Below, one piece after another: positions 57,131-64,000 of a stretch of 64,000 bases of DNA. The stretch comes from Tissierella sp. P1 (GTDB taxonomy: Bacteria; Bacillota; Clostridia; Tissierellales; Tissierellaceae), in contig NZ_NPMN01000018.1 of assembly GCF_002266425.1 (NCBI RefSeq), positions 27,476 to 91,475 on the forward strand, read 5' to 3'. Position numbers and translations under genes: made by a program. The notes beneath the pieces were generated by a model. That model saw only the letters and a program-made list of their open reading frames with translations. It was not told the origin of the DNA and did no database searches. Position 1 is the first letter of the stretch; each line of letters opens with the position of its first letter.

Positions 57131-57388
57131 ATGTCTAAGAGAAACAATACTAATAAAGATAATTCATATAATAATAAAAATCAAGAAAACGATAATAATC
57201 ATTATGTAAGTTTTGGAGTTGGAGTTGGATTAATAGGAGGCTGTTTATTTGCAACAGTTATTGGAGTTGTGTTTGGGTTAATGGGAGATAATTTATTTCC
57301 AATGGTTATGGCTCTTGCATCTGGATTTGGAATGCTTATGGGAATAGTTATAGGTGCAGTAATGGATAACAATAAAAATAAAGTTTAA
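57131..57388 (+). CDS. Cassette gene 7: small glycine-rich membrane protein
   Basis: 85 aa. Asn/Lys-rich N terminus, then two glycine-zipper-like hydrophobic segments (FGVGVGLIGGCLFATVIGVVF, MLMGIVIGAVM). Same design as the protein at 62798-63118. RBS AGGAAGAGG. Function unknown. Confidence 0.6.
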   Translation: MSKRNNTNKDNSYNNKNQENDNNHYVSFGVGVGLIGGCLFATVIGVVFGLMGDNLFPMVMALASGFGMLMGIVIGAVMDNNKNKV

Positions 57389-57468
57389 TCAATATGATGA
57401 TTTATATATTGGTAAGACGTATAATTTATATTAAACGTTGTGTTAGTTAAAACTTAATATTTAATTGA

Positions 57469-57590
57469 GATACCGTATTATTCAGAATTGAGTTTTACGG
57501 TATTTTTATATTATGTTTTAAGTAGATAAAGTTATTTATGTGAAGCAATAATCAGAAATTTGAACATTGAAAACTGAATAATACGGTATT
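57469..57590 (+). repeat. Array junction 9
   Basis: GATACCGTATTATTCAG (57469-57485), inner TTTTACGGTATTTTTAT, and CTGAATAATACGGTATT (57574-57590). Promoter TGTTATAAT follows at 57639-57647. Confidence 0.9.
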
Positions 57591-57715
57591 AAAAAATAAA
57601 AATATTTACTATAATATACCAAGTGGATTCATTATATATGTTATAATATCCACATAAGTAATTCGTAATAGTATATTAATGTGTAATAAGCAAATTTTTA
57701 AAAGGAGGCGATTCT

Positions 57716-58120
57716 ATCAAAAAGAAAATTGCAATAATCTCAATTATTATCTTAATATTTTTATTTCCAACTATCCGAAGAGTTTTCAATAAAGTTATGA
57801 TGCCCGATAAGATATTAGTGGTAGGACACCAGATTAGTGAATATGTATTTGAGTTTACTAAGGAAATAAAAGACAAAGATAGAATAGCAGAATTTGAAAA
57901 TTTATTTGAAGAAATAGTTTTTTCAACTGGGGAATGGAATGAAGAAACTTACGCTGATATAATCTTGCAAATAAATCATAAAGAAGGAATATTTACACAT
58001 CCACTTGAGATATGGATTGACGGAGATGAAGCTACGGCATTAATACCAGGGTTTGTTGAAGATAATATTGGTAGATTATCTAAGTCACAATTAGAGAATT
58101 TAAAAGCTATAATAAATTAG
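57716..58120 (+). CDS. Cassette gene 8: membrane-anchored hypothetical protein, ATC start
   Basis: RBS AAAGGAGG (57700-57707) points to ATC 57716 as start; no ATG, GTG or TTG is at the right distance. The frame then gives KKKIAIISIIILIFLFPTIR, an N-terminal anchor, and a soluble part (FEFTKEIKDKDRIAEFENLF, HPLEIWIDGDEATALIPGF). Starting at ATG 57797 would lose the anchor. Unrecognised family. Either a rare ATC start or a mutated ATG. Confidence 0.55.
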   Translation: MKKKIAIISIIILIFLFPTIRRVFNKVMMPDKILVVGHQISEYVFEFTKEIKDKDRIAEFENLFEEIVFSTGEWNEETYADIILQINHKEGIFTHPLEIWIDGDEATALIPGFVEDNIGRLSKSQLENLKAIIN

Positions 58121-58223
58121 AAGGAATATAATATATATTTTTATTTAGTATCAAAACATATTTTAATAGATGAACATTATTTATATTAAATGTCATAATT
58201 ATTAAAATTAAATATTTAGTAAA

Positions 58224-58265
58224 GATATCGTATTATTTAGGAGGAATTTTACGGTATTTTTTATG
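58224..58265 (+). repeat. Array junction 10 (left half only)
   Basis: GATATCGTATTATTTAG (58224-58240) plus inner TTTTACGGTATTTTTTAT. No right arm follows, so the array ends here. Confidence 0.82.
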
Positions 58266-58315
58266 TCGCATAACAAGTATTATATTCATCAAAATAAATA
58301 AATAGAGGCTCTAGA

Positions 58316-58351
58316 AGCCAGGAAAATAAAATCCTTGGGCTTTTCTTTTTT
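58316..58351 (+). terminator. Rho-independent terminator
   Basis: AAGCC-AGGA...TCCTTGGGCTT then CTTTTTTT. It lies just before the next phage gene block. Confidence 0.6.
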
Positions 58352-58364
58352 TGGGAGGGAGGAT

Positions 58365-58694
58365 ATGCAGGATCTACAGATAGAATTAAATAAATATAGA
58401 AGTGAACTTAGTAAAACAATTACAATTATAAGAGAAAGAGGAAAGAATAGGGCAATAGCAGAAAGAGACTATAGAGTAGAATTAGCAAAAGAGATGTTAA
58501 GATTAAGAGCAGAAGGTGTGCCAGTCACAATAATATCTGATTTATGCTGGGGGAATGAAAAGATAGCAGATTTAAAGTTAGACAGAGATATAGCTGAAAC
58601 TTTATATGAATCGAATATGCAGTTTATATATAAGACTAAGCTTAATATAGATATAGTTATGAAGCAGATTGAGGCAGGGAGGAAAGGAGAGTAG
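58365..58694 (+). CDS. Hypothetical phage-type protein
   Basis: ATG 58365 with RBS GGGAGGGAGG (the longer frame from 58335 crosses the RBS). 109 aa helical protein (ELNKYRSELSKTITIIRERG, RVELAKEMLRLRAEGVPVT). A common small gene near the late-regulator region of Firmicutes prophages. Confidence 0.65.
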   Translation: MQDLQIELNKYRSELSKTITIIRERGKNRAIAERDYRVELAKEMLRLRAEGVPVTIISDLCWGNEKIADLKLDRDIAETLYESNMQFIYKTKLNIDIVMKQIEAGRKGE

Positions 58695-58763
58695 GAGATA
58701 CAATTAAAAAGAGAAATAGAAGTTTGTATAAAGAAAACATCAGAGAAAACAACTAAGGAAGTC

Positions 58764-59238
58764 GTGGAATTATTGAAAAGACAAAGATTAATTAAATCTG
58801 ATATGAGCTTTTACAAAAAGACAGAAATAGTATTATATAATTATGAAAAATTGAAATTAGCAGTAAAACAGAAGGAAGAAGACATTAAATATATACGAGA
58901 AAATGGATTACCAGAAAGGTCAAAATCAATAGTATTTTTTAGCACTGCAGGCAATATGAGTGCAGGAGATAGATATGTAGAGTTAATAGAAAAATATAAA
59001 GCTGATATAGCAGAAACTGAAAGGGACATAGCAAGAATAGATAATGCATTAGATAAAGTAAGAGATGATAAATATTTTAAGATAGTAGAATTAAAGTATT
59101 TGAAGCAAGAAATAAAGACAGATGGGGAGATAGCAGATATACTAGAAAAGGAGGACCACTATCGGAAGAAATAGAAATAGATTATTAAATATAATAAAAA
59201 TTATATTATTTCCAGAGAGCATAAAGGAAATATTATAA
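58764..59238 (+). pseudogene. Phage late transcription regulator (ArpU/sigma-like), frameshifted
   Basis: Helical protein ending in a region-4-like HTH: VELKYLKQEIKTDGEIADILEKE. The frame is lost at about 59152. One base shift restores TTIGRNRNRLLNIIKIILFP to a stop at 59238, the expected C-terminal recognition helix. At the 5' end the frame is open to about 58714 (LKREIEVCIKKTSEKTTKEV), but there TTA stands where a TTG start would be. Confidence 0.65.
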
Positions 59239-59359
59239 AAGTGATTTCGCATCGTTACATATTCTAATTCTTTATAGTAAAATGATATTGTGGAAAAAAT
59301 GTAAGATATACAAGGATTTTCCAAGATCATGTGTCAAAATTAAATAAGGATTTACATTA

Positions 59360-59391
59360 AATCTCACCAGTTCGCCGGTGAGATTTTTTTA
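59360..59391 (+). terminator. Rho-independent terminator
   Basis: AATCTCACC, AGTTCGCC loop, GGTGAGATT, T6. Confidence 0.85.
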
Positions 59392-59439
59392 TAATCTAAA
59401 TAAATATACTCATAAATAATAACTAAATGAGGTGAGAAG

Positions 59440-59667
59440 ATGGATTCAAGATAGTATATAGTTTATAAATATCTAAATTGGAATAGAAGTTTCATTCTTC
59501 TTGCCAGTGAAGTAAATTATGATGAGAAGGAATCAAAATATATAACTTGTCCCTATCATGGCAAGCATAGAAAGATTATAGTTACTGGAGCCTATGATTC
59601 AATAAAAGAATGTATGCAAGAAAGAAGTTATAAGAGGGATAGAGGGAAGATGAAGCAGGTGAAATAG
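59440..59667 (+). pseudogene. Small phage-type protein with early amber stop
   Basis: RBS GAGGTGAG, ATG 59440, MDSR and then TAG at 59452-59454. The same frame continues YIVYKYLNWNRSFILLASEV to GKMKQVK. It has a YITCPYHGKHRKI stretch. Gln to stop is the simplest lesion. Unrecognised family. Confidence 0.5.
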
Positions 59668-59731
59668 GAATAAATTTGTAAATTAGTGGAAAGATAAAGC
59701 AAATGATAAATTTTTTTAAGGAGGATATAAA

Positions 59732-60169
59732 TTGAACAAGAATCTAGAAACAATAAAATCACTTAACGAACTCTTGCAAGGAGAATATATGGCAGTAGAA
59801 AGTTTTAATAACTTTATATCTAGGTTAGGTGATGAAGGGATCAAAAAGGTTTTTCAGGAGGTCCAAAAACAACACAGAGAAAATATTGATAAGTTAGCAA
59901 GTTATATACAAGATATAGGGGGACAGCCAGACGAAAATCTTGGTATGAAGGGGAAAATGGGAGATATTAAACTCAATATGGATTTGGGTTCAAGTTCAGA
60001 TAGTGAGGAAATTGTAAAAAAGGCTGTTGAAGGGGAAACCCAAGGGGTCAATATGGCAGAAAAAGTTTTAAGAGGGGATTTAGATGATAGATCTAGAGAT
60101 ATAGCAGGTGAAATTCTAGAAAAGGATAGAAGGTCAATAGATAAATTAAAAAATTTAAATAAGAGCTAG
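59732..60169 (+). CDS. DUF2383 / four-helix ferritin-like protein
   Basis: 145 aa, TTG start with RBS AAGGAGG. Pattern LNELLQGEYMAVESFNNFIS and EILEKDRRSIDKLKNLNK fits the PA2169/DUF2383 four-helix-bundle family. Glu/His residues at ferritin-like spacing could bind metal. It looks like cargo and not a phage gene. Terminator GAGCC..GGCTC+T6 at 60168-60188. Confidence 0.75.
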   Translation: MNKNLETIKSLNELLQGEYMAVESFNNFISRLGDEGIKKVFQEVQKQHRENIDKLASYIQDIGGQPDENLGMKGKMGDIKLNMDLGSSSDSEEIVKKAVEGETQGVNMAEKVLRGDLDDRSRDIAGEILEKDRRSIDKLKNLNKS

Positions 60170-60302
60170 AGCCACCAGGCTCTTTTTTCATGTAGATTAC
60201 GCATATAAAATAAACATACAATGTCACAATATGTCGAACGGTTATAGAAGAATTTTCTCTTTTATTGTCGAAGTATATATAGGGAAAGGAGGGGAGAAAA
60301 GA

Positions 60303-60641
60303 ATGGATATTACTGTAAATATTAATGCAAGTACTTCAGGAAACTCATATTTTGATGGAGGATTATTACAACTAATAGGATGGACTTTGTTAGGGACTTT
60401 AATTACAATCGTTACTTTAGGCATCTGTTATCCTTGGGCTTTATGTATGGTATACGGATGGAAAATCAATCATACTGTGATTGATGGTAGAAGATTAAAG
60501 TTCAATGGTACAGCAATTGGATTATTTGGATTATGGATTAAATGGCTATTATTAATGATTATTACTTTAGGAATTTATGGTTTTTGGGTTGGAATATCTT
60601 TAGAAAAGTGGAAAGTTAAGAATACAACATTTGTAAATTAG
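60303..60641 (+). CDS. DUF898/YjgN-like membrane protein
   Basis: 112 aa from ATG 60303 with RBS AAAGGAGGGG. Two to three hydrophobic segments with the family-like core TLGICYPWALCMVYGW, FNGTAIGLFGLWIKW and TLGIYGFWV. Own terminator (GACATCC..AGGGTGTC+TTTTCTT, 60647-60671). Function unknown. Confidence 0.65.
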   Translation: MDITVNINASTSGNSYFDGGLLQLIGWTLLGTLITIVTLGICYPWALCMVYGWKINHTVIDGRRLKFNGTAIGLFGLWIKWLLLMIITLGIYGFWVGISLEKWKVKNTTFVN

Positions 60642-60698
60642 GCTAAGACATCCGATAGGGTGTCTTTTCTTATGCAATAAATTAAGGCAGGTGGTGAT

Positions 60699-61075
60699 AT
60701 GAAGAAAAAAGTGGAAGACTTAGCAAATATGAATCAGGGTGGAAAGATAAATTAATAGTTATCGAAGGATGGGCAAGAGATGGACTTACAGATGAGCAAA
60801 TAGCTAAGAATATGGGGATTAGCACCAGTACATTATATGAATGGAAAAAGAAGTATTCGGAGTTTTCGGAGGCCTTAAAAAGGGGAAAAGAAATAATAGA
60901 TAGAGAAGTAGAAAATGCTTTATTGAAACGTGCATTAGGTTATGAATATGAAGAAATAACACAAGAAAGGATAATAAGAAAAGATGTAAAAGGTGACCCT
61001 ATGACAGATTTACATGAAAAAGAATTGGATATGCTAAAAAAGTACCAGGCTTTCTTGAAGCGAAAGAACAAGTAA
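60699..61075 (+). pseudogene. Chimera: phage terminase-small-like HTH protein joined to IS3 OrfA tail
   Basis: ATG 60699 (RBS GGTGGTG). An A-run at 60703-60708 puts the start one base out of frame. Corrected, it reads KSGRLSKYESGWKDKLIVIE, then the HTH GLTDEQIAKNMGISTSTLYEWKK and VENALLKRALGYEYEEITQE, typical of phage small terminase-like proteins. From about 60990 the same frame becomes the end of an IS3-family OrfA (LHEKELDMLKKYQAFLKRK). The phage gene was therefore cut by the insertion element. Confidence 0.65.
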
Positions 61076-61965
61076 GATTTCAATACATTAAAGATAATCA
61101 AGATTCCTTGAACATCAAGAAGGCTTGCAGAACACTGGGAGTTTCAAGAGCTGGATATTATAAATATTTAAATCATAAACAATCCAAACGCGATCTAGAA
61201 AATGAAGCATTAAAGGAAGTAATCAAAGAGATTTTTGATGAAAATAAAGGTAGATACAGATCTATTCGTATAGGAAAAGTACTAGAGCAACGTGGAATTC
61301 ATGTAAATCGTAAGCAAATATCTAGATTAATGCATGAAATGAATCTATGTCCTAAAGGAACCAGATATAGTTATAAAAAATATAATCAAAAAAATAGAGG
61401 TGAAGAAAGGCCTAATCTACTTAATCAAATGTTCGTTACGGATACCAAAAATAAAATCTGGGTAGGTGATATTACATATGTACCAACTAGAAAAGGAACC
61501 CTCTATCTTGCAGTATTTATTGATATGTTTTCTCGAAAGGTAGTTGGATGGTCGATGGGAAGTAGAATGAAAGATACCCTTGTGATTGAAGCATTTCTTC
61601 AAGCTTATGGGAAAGAACGGCCTAAATTCGGGCTAATAGTTCATACGGATCAAGGCTCTCAATATACGAGCGGCAATTTTCGTACTACTCTTGTAAAATA
61701 CGGCGCTACTCATAGCAACAGTAGAAAGGGAAATCCTTATGATAATGCAGCCATGGAATCCTTTTACCAAACAATAAAAAGAGAGCTTATTCAAGATGCT
61801 CATTTTGCAACTCCTGAACAAGCTCAAAAAGAAATATTTAAATATATTGAATAATACTATAATACGAAAAGAATACATTCCTCCTTAGGATACCTCTTTC
61901 CCTCCAAATTTGAGGAACAAAATTCATAAAATCCTCTTAACTTTGTGTCAACAAAACATTGACAT
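60990..61965 (+). mobile_element. IS3-family insertion-sequence remnant
   Basis: Contains the end of OrfA and nearly all of OrfB, and the right end TGTCAACAAAACATTGACA at 61947-61965. No matching left terminal repeat or OrfA N terminus was found, so the left part is missing. It separates a terminase-like relic from an endolysin relic. Confidence 0.7.
61108..61929 (+). pseudogene. IS3-family transposase OrfB with premature stop
   Basis: DDE integrase core: WVGDITYVPTRKGTLYLAVF (first Asp), GLIVHTDQGSQYTS (second Asp), NPYDNAAMESFYQTIKREL (Glu), preceded by an HTH_21 domain (KACRTLGVSRAGYYKYLN). The frame is open upstream to the OrfA overlap, where -1 frameshifting is usual for the family. A TAA at 61852-61854 cuts off the last 24 codons (YYNTKRIHSSLGYLFPSKFE follows in frame to 61929). 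Confidence 0.85.
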
Positions 61966-61966
61966 C

Positions 61967-62666
61967 TCCAAATAGATAATGGCCATGGACTTAATACTTC
62001 AGGTAAAAGAACTCCTTCATTTTCTAGAACAAATAAAGTAATAAAAGAATGGGAATTTAATCATCCAACAGCTAAAAGAATAGGGCAATTATTAAAATAT
62101 AATGGATTTGATGTGCTGTTTGTCAGGAAGATACTACTTTAAATGTACGTACCAAGAAAGCTAATGATACAAAGGCAGATGCTTATATATCTATACATTT
62201 CAACGCATATCAGGGAACATGGGGAAGCCATGGAGGTACAGAAACTTATCATTATCCAAACTCAACTAAAGGTAAACAACTTGCAGATTTAGTCCAGAAT
62301 GAATTAATAAAAGAAACTAGATTAAGAAATAGAGGAGTAAAATCGGCTAACTTCCAAGTGTTAAGAGAAACCAATATGGTATCCGTACTAGCAGAATGTG
62401 AATTCATGGATAATATGGATGAAGCTAAACTAATGTTAGATGAAAATTATCAGATGAAATGTGCCAGAGCTTTAGCTAAAGGGATATATAGATATTTTGG
62501 TGTTGGGCATAAGGAAGAAAAGAAAGAAGTATATAGCCCATGGGCTACAGATGCTATGGAATGGGCAATTAAATTAGGTCTAACTGATGGAACTAATCCT
62601 AAAGAACCCGTCACATTAGAAAGATTTATAGTAATATTATATAGATATGGTAAGGCTCTAGAATAA
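61967..62666 (+). pseudogene. Prophage endolysin (Amidase_3) relic with C-terminal SLH-like segment
   Basis: Begins directly after the IS end with DNGHGLNTSGKRTPSFSRTN, lacking its first residues. A frameshift at about 62120 separates RIGQLLKYNGFDVL from CQEDTTLNVRTKKANDTKAD. Later motifs AYISIHFNAYQG (His) and VLAECEFMDNMDEAKLM (catalytic Glu) mark a zinc amidase. The end, YSPWATDAMEWAIKLGLTDGTNP, resembles one SLH repeat. The intact tail is 62358-62666. Confidence 0.78.
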
Positions 62667-62681
62667 TCTAGGGTCTTTTTA
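62656..62681 (+). terminator. Weak terminator
   Basis: CTCTAGA, ATAA loop, TCTAGGG then TCTTTTT, overlapping the end of the endolysin frame. Confidence 0.6.
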
Positions 62682-62692
62682 ATTTAAGGGAA

Positions 62693-62752
62693 TTTGTTCT
62701 TTAAAAATCGAATAGCGCGATATTTAAAAGATATGATATAATTAACTTATGA
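62693..62752 (+). promoter_or_regulatory. BoxA-like motif and extended -10 promoter (solo, array-type)
   Basis: TTGTTCTTTAAAAATCGAAT, then a degenerate GCGCGATATT, then TGATATAAT at 62734-62742. The order is the same as at the right half of the array junctions, upstream of a gene of the same design as cassette gene 7. Confidence 0.55.
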
Positions 62753-62797
62753 TTATATTATATTGTGAATTAACTATGTTGTTAGGAGAGAAAAATT

Positions 62798-63118
62798 ATG
62801 ACTAAATTTATTTTCGCGATTTTACCATTTGTGGCTGTTGTAATTGCAATTGTATTGATGTTAAATAATGTTAATAAGAAAAATAAGAAGAGAAATACTA
62901 CAGAAAATCAAAATACTTTTGAAAATACAAATATCGAGAAAAAAGAAGAAAACACGGAAGAAGATTATATGTCAATTGGAATGAGCTTAGGAATGTGTTT
63001 TGGTGTAGCAATAGGTACATCATTTATGAATATATTTGGGTACAATACGCTTATTTATGGTATATGCTTTGGAATGTTGGGTGGAATGCTTGTAGGAATG
63101 TGTATAAAGAAAAAGTAA
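62798..63118 (+). CDS. Small glycine-rich membrane protein
   Basis: 106 aa, RBS AGGAGAG. N-terminal transmembrane helix (FAILPFVAVVIAIVLML), a charged Asn/Lys/Glu linker, then a glycine-zipper hairpin (MSIGMSLGMCFGVAIGTSF, GICFGMLGGMLVGMCIKKK). Related in design to 57131-57388. Function unknown. Confidence 0.6.
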   Translation: MTKFIFAILPFVAVVIAIVLMLNNVNKKNKKRNTTENQNTFENTNIEKKEENTEEDYMSIGMSLGMCFGVAIGTSFMNIFGYNTLIYGICFGMLGGMLVGMCIKKK

Positions 63119-64000
63119 TTTTTCTTTGTTCAATAGAAAGGAAGTATATGGAGATAAAGAGTTAGGAAAATTACTAAAGTAGGCTAGGGAGAAATCTCTA
63201 GTCTTTCTTTGTTTCTATATAAGCAGTAAAGAGACCCTCTAGAAAGGTCTCTTTATATATTGGAATGTGTTTTTACCAAGAGAAAATGGGTGATAAGCTG
63301 TTAGCATGTCTAACGCTTAATACTATTATATTAATTTAATTAAATTAGGTGAAATAAATATTTATTGTTTAGATGAAATTAATTTATTTACTAGTGAGCT
63401 GCAGAGGAAAATTGAATAATGTCATTAGTATGAGGCTCAGAATTAAGTTTTAAGAATTTTTTATTTTTTGAATGTGATATAAAAGAATTAGATAAATTCA
63501 CATTTAGTCGACTCCATATTCACCATTTGAAGGGGAAGTTTAGAAAACTTTATAGATAAGGGCATCTTTTATGAGTTTTCATGATACTTTTATGATCCCA
63601 TCTATATTGTATATATGATATTATGAATATAGTAGAGAGGAATGAGATGGGCAATTAACTAAAAAGTAATTGAGGTTATTGTACAAAAGTGAATATTAAT
63701 GGTCGCTATTTGGCTGTAAATTAGAAGATTTACTAAATGATGACAGAACAGATTATTAAATTCTAGTAGAGAACTTACTTAATGTAGGTTCTTTTTTAAT
63801 GAAAATTTTGGAGTTGGGCAAATGGAGGATATATGTAAGGAAAGACATAAAAGTAGTTTATAGGATTGCTAGTGGGAGCTTTTGTAAGCTTCTCTTTTTA
63901 TGTAATCCAAGTTAAATTAATTAAATAAAAAATATTTTAAATGACATAGTAAAATTTCTTTCAAGAATCTATCTATATATTGAAAGGTGAAAAAGCCGAC
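63119..64000. other. Gene-poor tail with several hairpins
   Basis: No credible gene. Hairpins with T runs: AAAGAGACC..GGTCTCTTT (about 63228-63254), GAACTTAC..GTAGGTTC+T6 (about 63771-63798), GGGAGCTTTTGTAAGCTTCTC+TTTTTA (about 63872-63900). They look like terminators left after gene loss. Confidence 0.5.

Larger units (their letters stand above)
50795..58265 (+). other. Tandem gene-cassette array with inverted-repeat boundaries
   Basis: Eight units, all on the + strand: 50816-51584, 51686-52535, 52610-53767, 53868-55176, 55253-55794, 55883-56880, 56982-57485, 57574-58240. Each starts with CTGAATAATACGGTATT (or a near match), then an extended -10 promoter (TGNTATAAT), then one gene (two in units 3 and 4). 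Each ends with (A/G)ATACCGTATTATTCAG, the exact reverse complement. Between units lies a conserved 68-101 bp spacer with TTTTACGGTATTTTTATATTATG at its left and (T/A)GAACCTTGAAAA at its right. The array begins with a right half-site and ends with a left half-site. Confidence 0.85.
38740..64000. mobile_element. Skin-like / prophage-derived intervening element in cotJC (right end outside window)
   Basis: The left boundary lies at the cotJC break (about 38740-38762). Contents are prophage-type: large serine recombinase, repressor/Cro pair, ImmA/IrrE, ERF, DnaB remnant, RecU, Com-like zinc finger, late regulator, amidase endolysin relic. It also has two spore-type mini-proteins, a gene-cassette array and an IS3 remnant. 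No capsid or tail gene is visible. Many genes are broken, so the element looks old. The right attachment site lies beyond 64000, so its length is at least 25 kb. Confidence 0.75.

Noticed and set aside
50795..58265. Classical integron with attC sites
   Set aside because: No tyrosine-recombinase integrase is in the window and the junctions lack the GTTRRRY / RYYYAAC core sites. GTTAAAA near some left arms does not fit the consensus.
50795..58265. CRISPR array
   Set aside because: Repeats are 108-135 bp, diverged, and separated by whole genes; no short regular spacers or cas genes.

Overview
The window is low-GC DNA with Firmicutes-type ribosome binding sites (AGGAGG), frequent TTG/GTG starts and an alpha/beta-type small acid-soluble spore protein gene plus a cotJ spore-coat operon. 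It therefore comes from an endospore-forming member of the Clostridia. A complete glycine-cleavage operon, selenium-type YedE/TusA/DUF3343 genes and a Na+-decarboxylase beta/gamma pair suggest an anaerobic amino-acid fermenter; a Tissierellales-like lineage is my guess and is not proven. No rRNA or tRNA gene was recognised. Single-base indels or in-frame stops break many otherwise well-conserved genes (S-layer-type protein, cwlD, lpd, yitT, cobW/permease and many genes of the right half). Either the assembly has homopolymer errors or decay is widespread; the sequence alone cannot decide. Left part, 1-38.5 kb, chromosomal backbone: a frameshifted SLH surface protein (1-4.3 kb); cwlD amidase; a dense DnaA-box cluster (5.75-5.89 kb); a ferredoxin-type aldo/keto reductase; the operon gcvT-gcvH-gcvPA-gcvPB-lpd (7.5-13.2 kb); a cobalamin riboswitch and terminator in front of a YitT-family membrane protein; a PAP2 phosphatase; a zinc regulon (znuA-znuC-znuB-zur-cobW-cobW/permease-TIGR03943, 15.5-21.9 kb) with a Fur-family-type operator; an ion-transporter permease; a relic of [FeFe]-hydrogenase; a NitT/TauT-type ABC importer; a heterodimeric ABC exporter preceded by a 25-codon leader peptide and two terminator hairpins (26.8-30.7 kb); a selenium-type cluster with a Crp/Fnr regulator; an L,D-transpeptidase, ferritin, SASP, and OadB with a 37-aa OadG-like protein. 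At 38.0-38.8 kb the cotJABC operon is broken: cotJC stops after about 67 codons, exactly beside a convergent large serine recombinase. From there to the right end of the window the DNA is prophage-like: repressor/Cro pair, ImmA/IrrE, ERF annealing protein, DnaB remnant, RecU, Com-like zinc finger, late regulator, endolysin relic and IS3 remnant. I read this as a skin-like intervening element inserted in a sporulation gene, with its other end and the rest of cotJC outside the window. The most striking structure lies inside that element at 50.8-58.3 kb: an array of about ten small, unrelated, same-strand accessory genes (DJ-1/PfpI, SdpI-like, flavin reductase, PhnB-like VOC, peptidase S51, small membrane proteins, orphans). 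They are packaged as single-gene units with their own extended -10 promoter and their own terminator. Each unit begins with CTGAATAATACGGTATT and ends with the reverse complement AATACCGTATTATTCAG, and neighbouring units are separated by a conserved 75-100 bp spacer that contains an rRNA-boxA-like motif. The array starts with a right half-repeat and ends with a left half-repeat, as expected for a cassette array. No integron integrase is visible.
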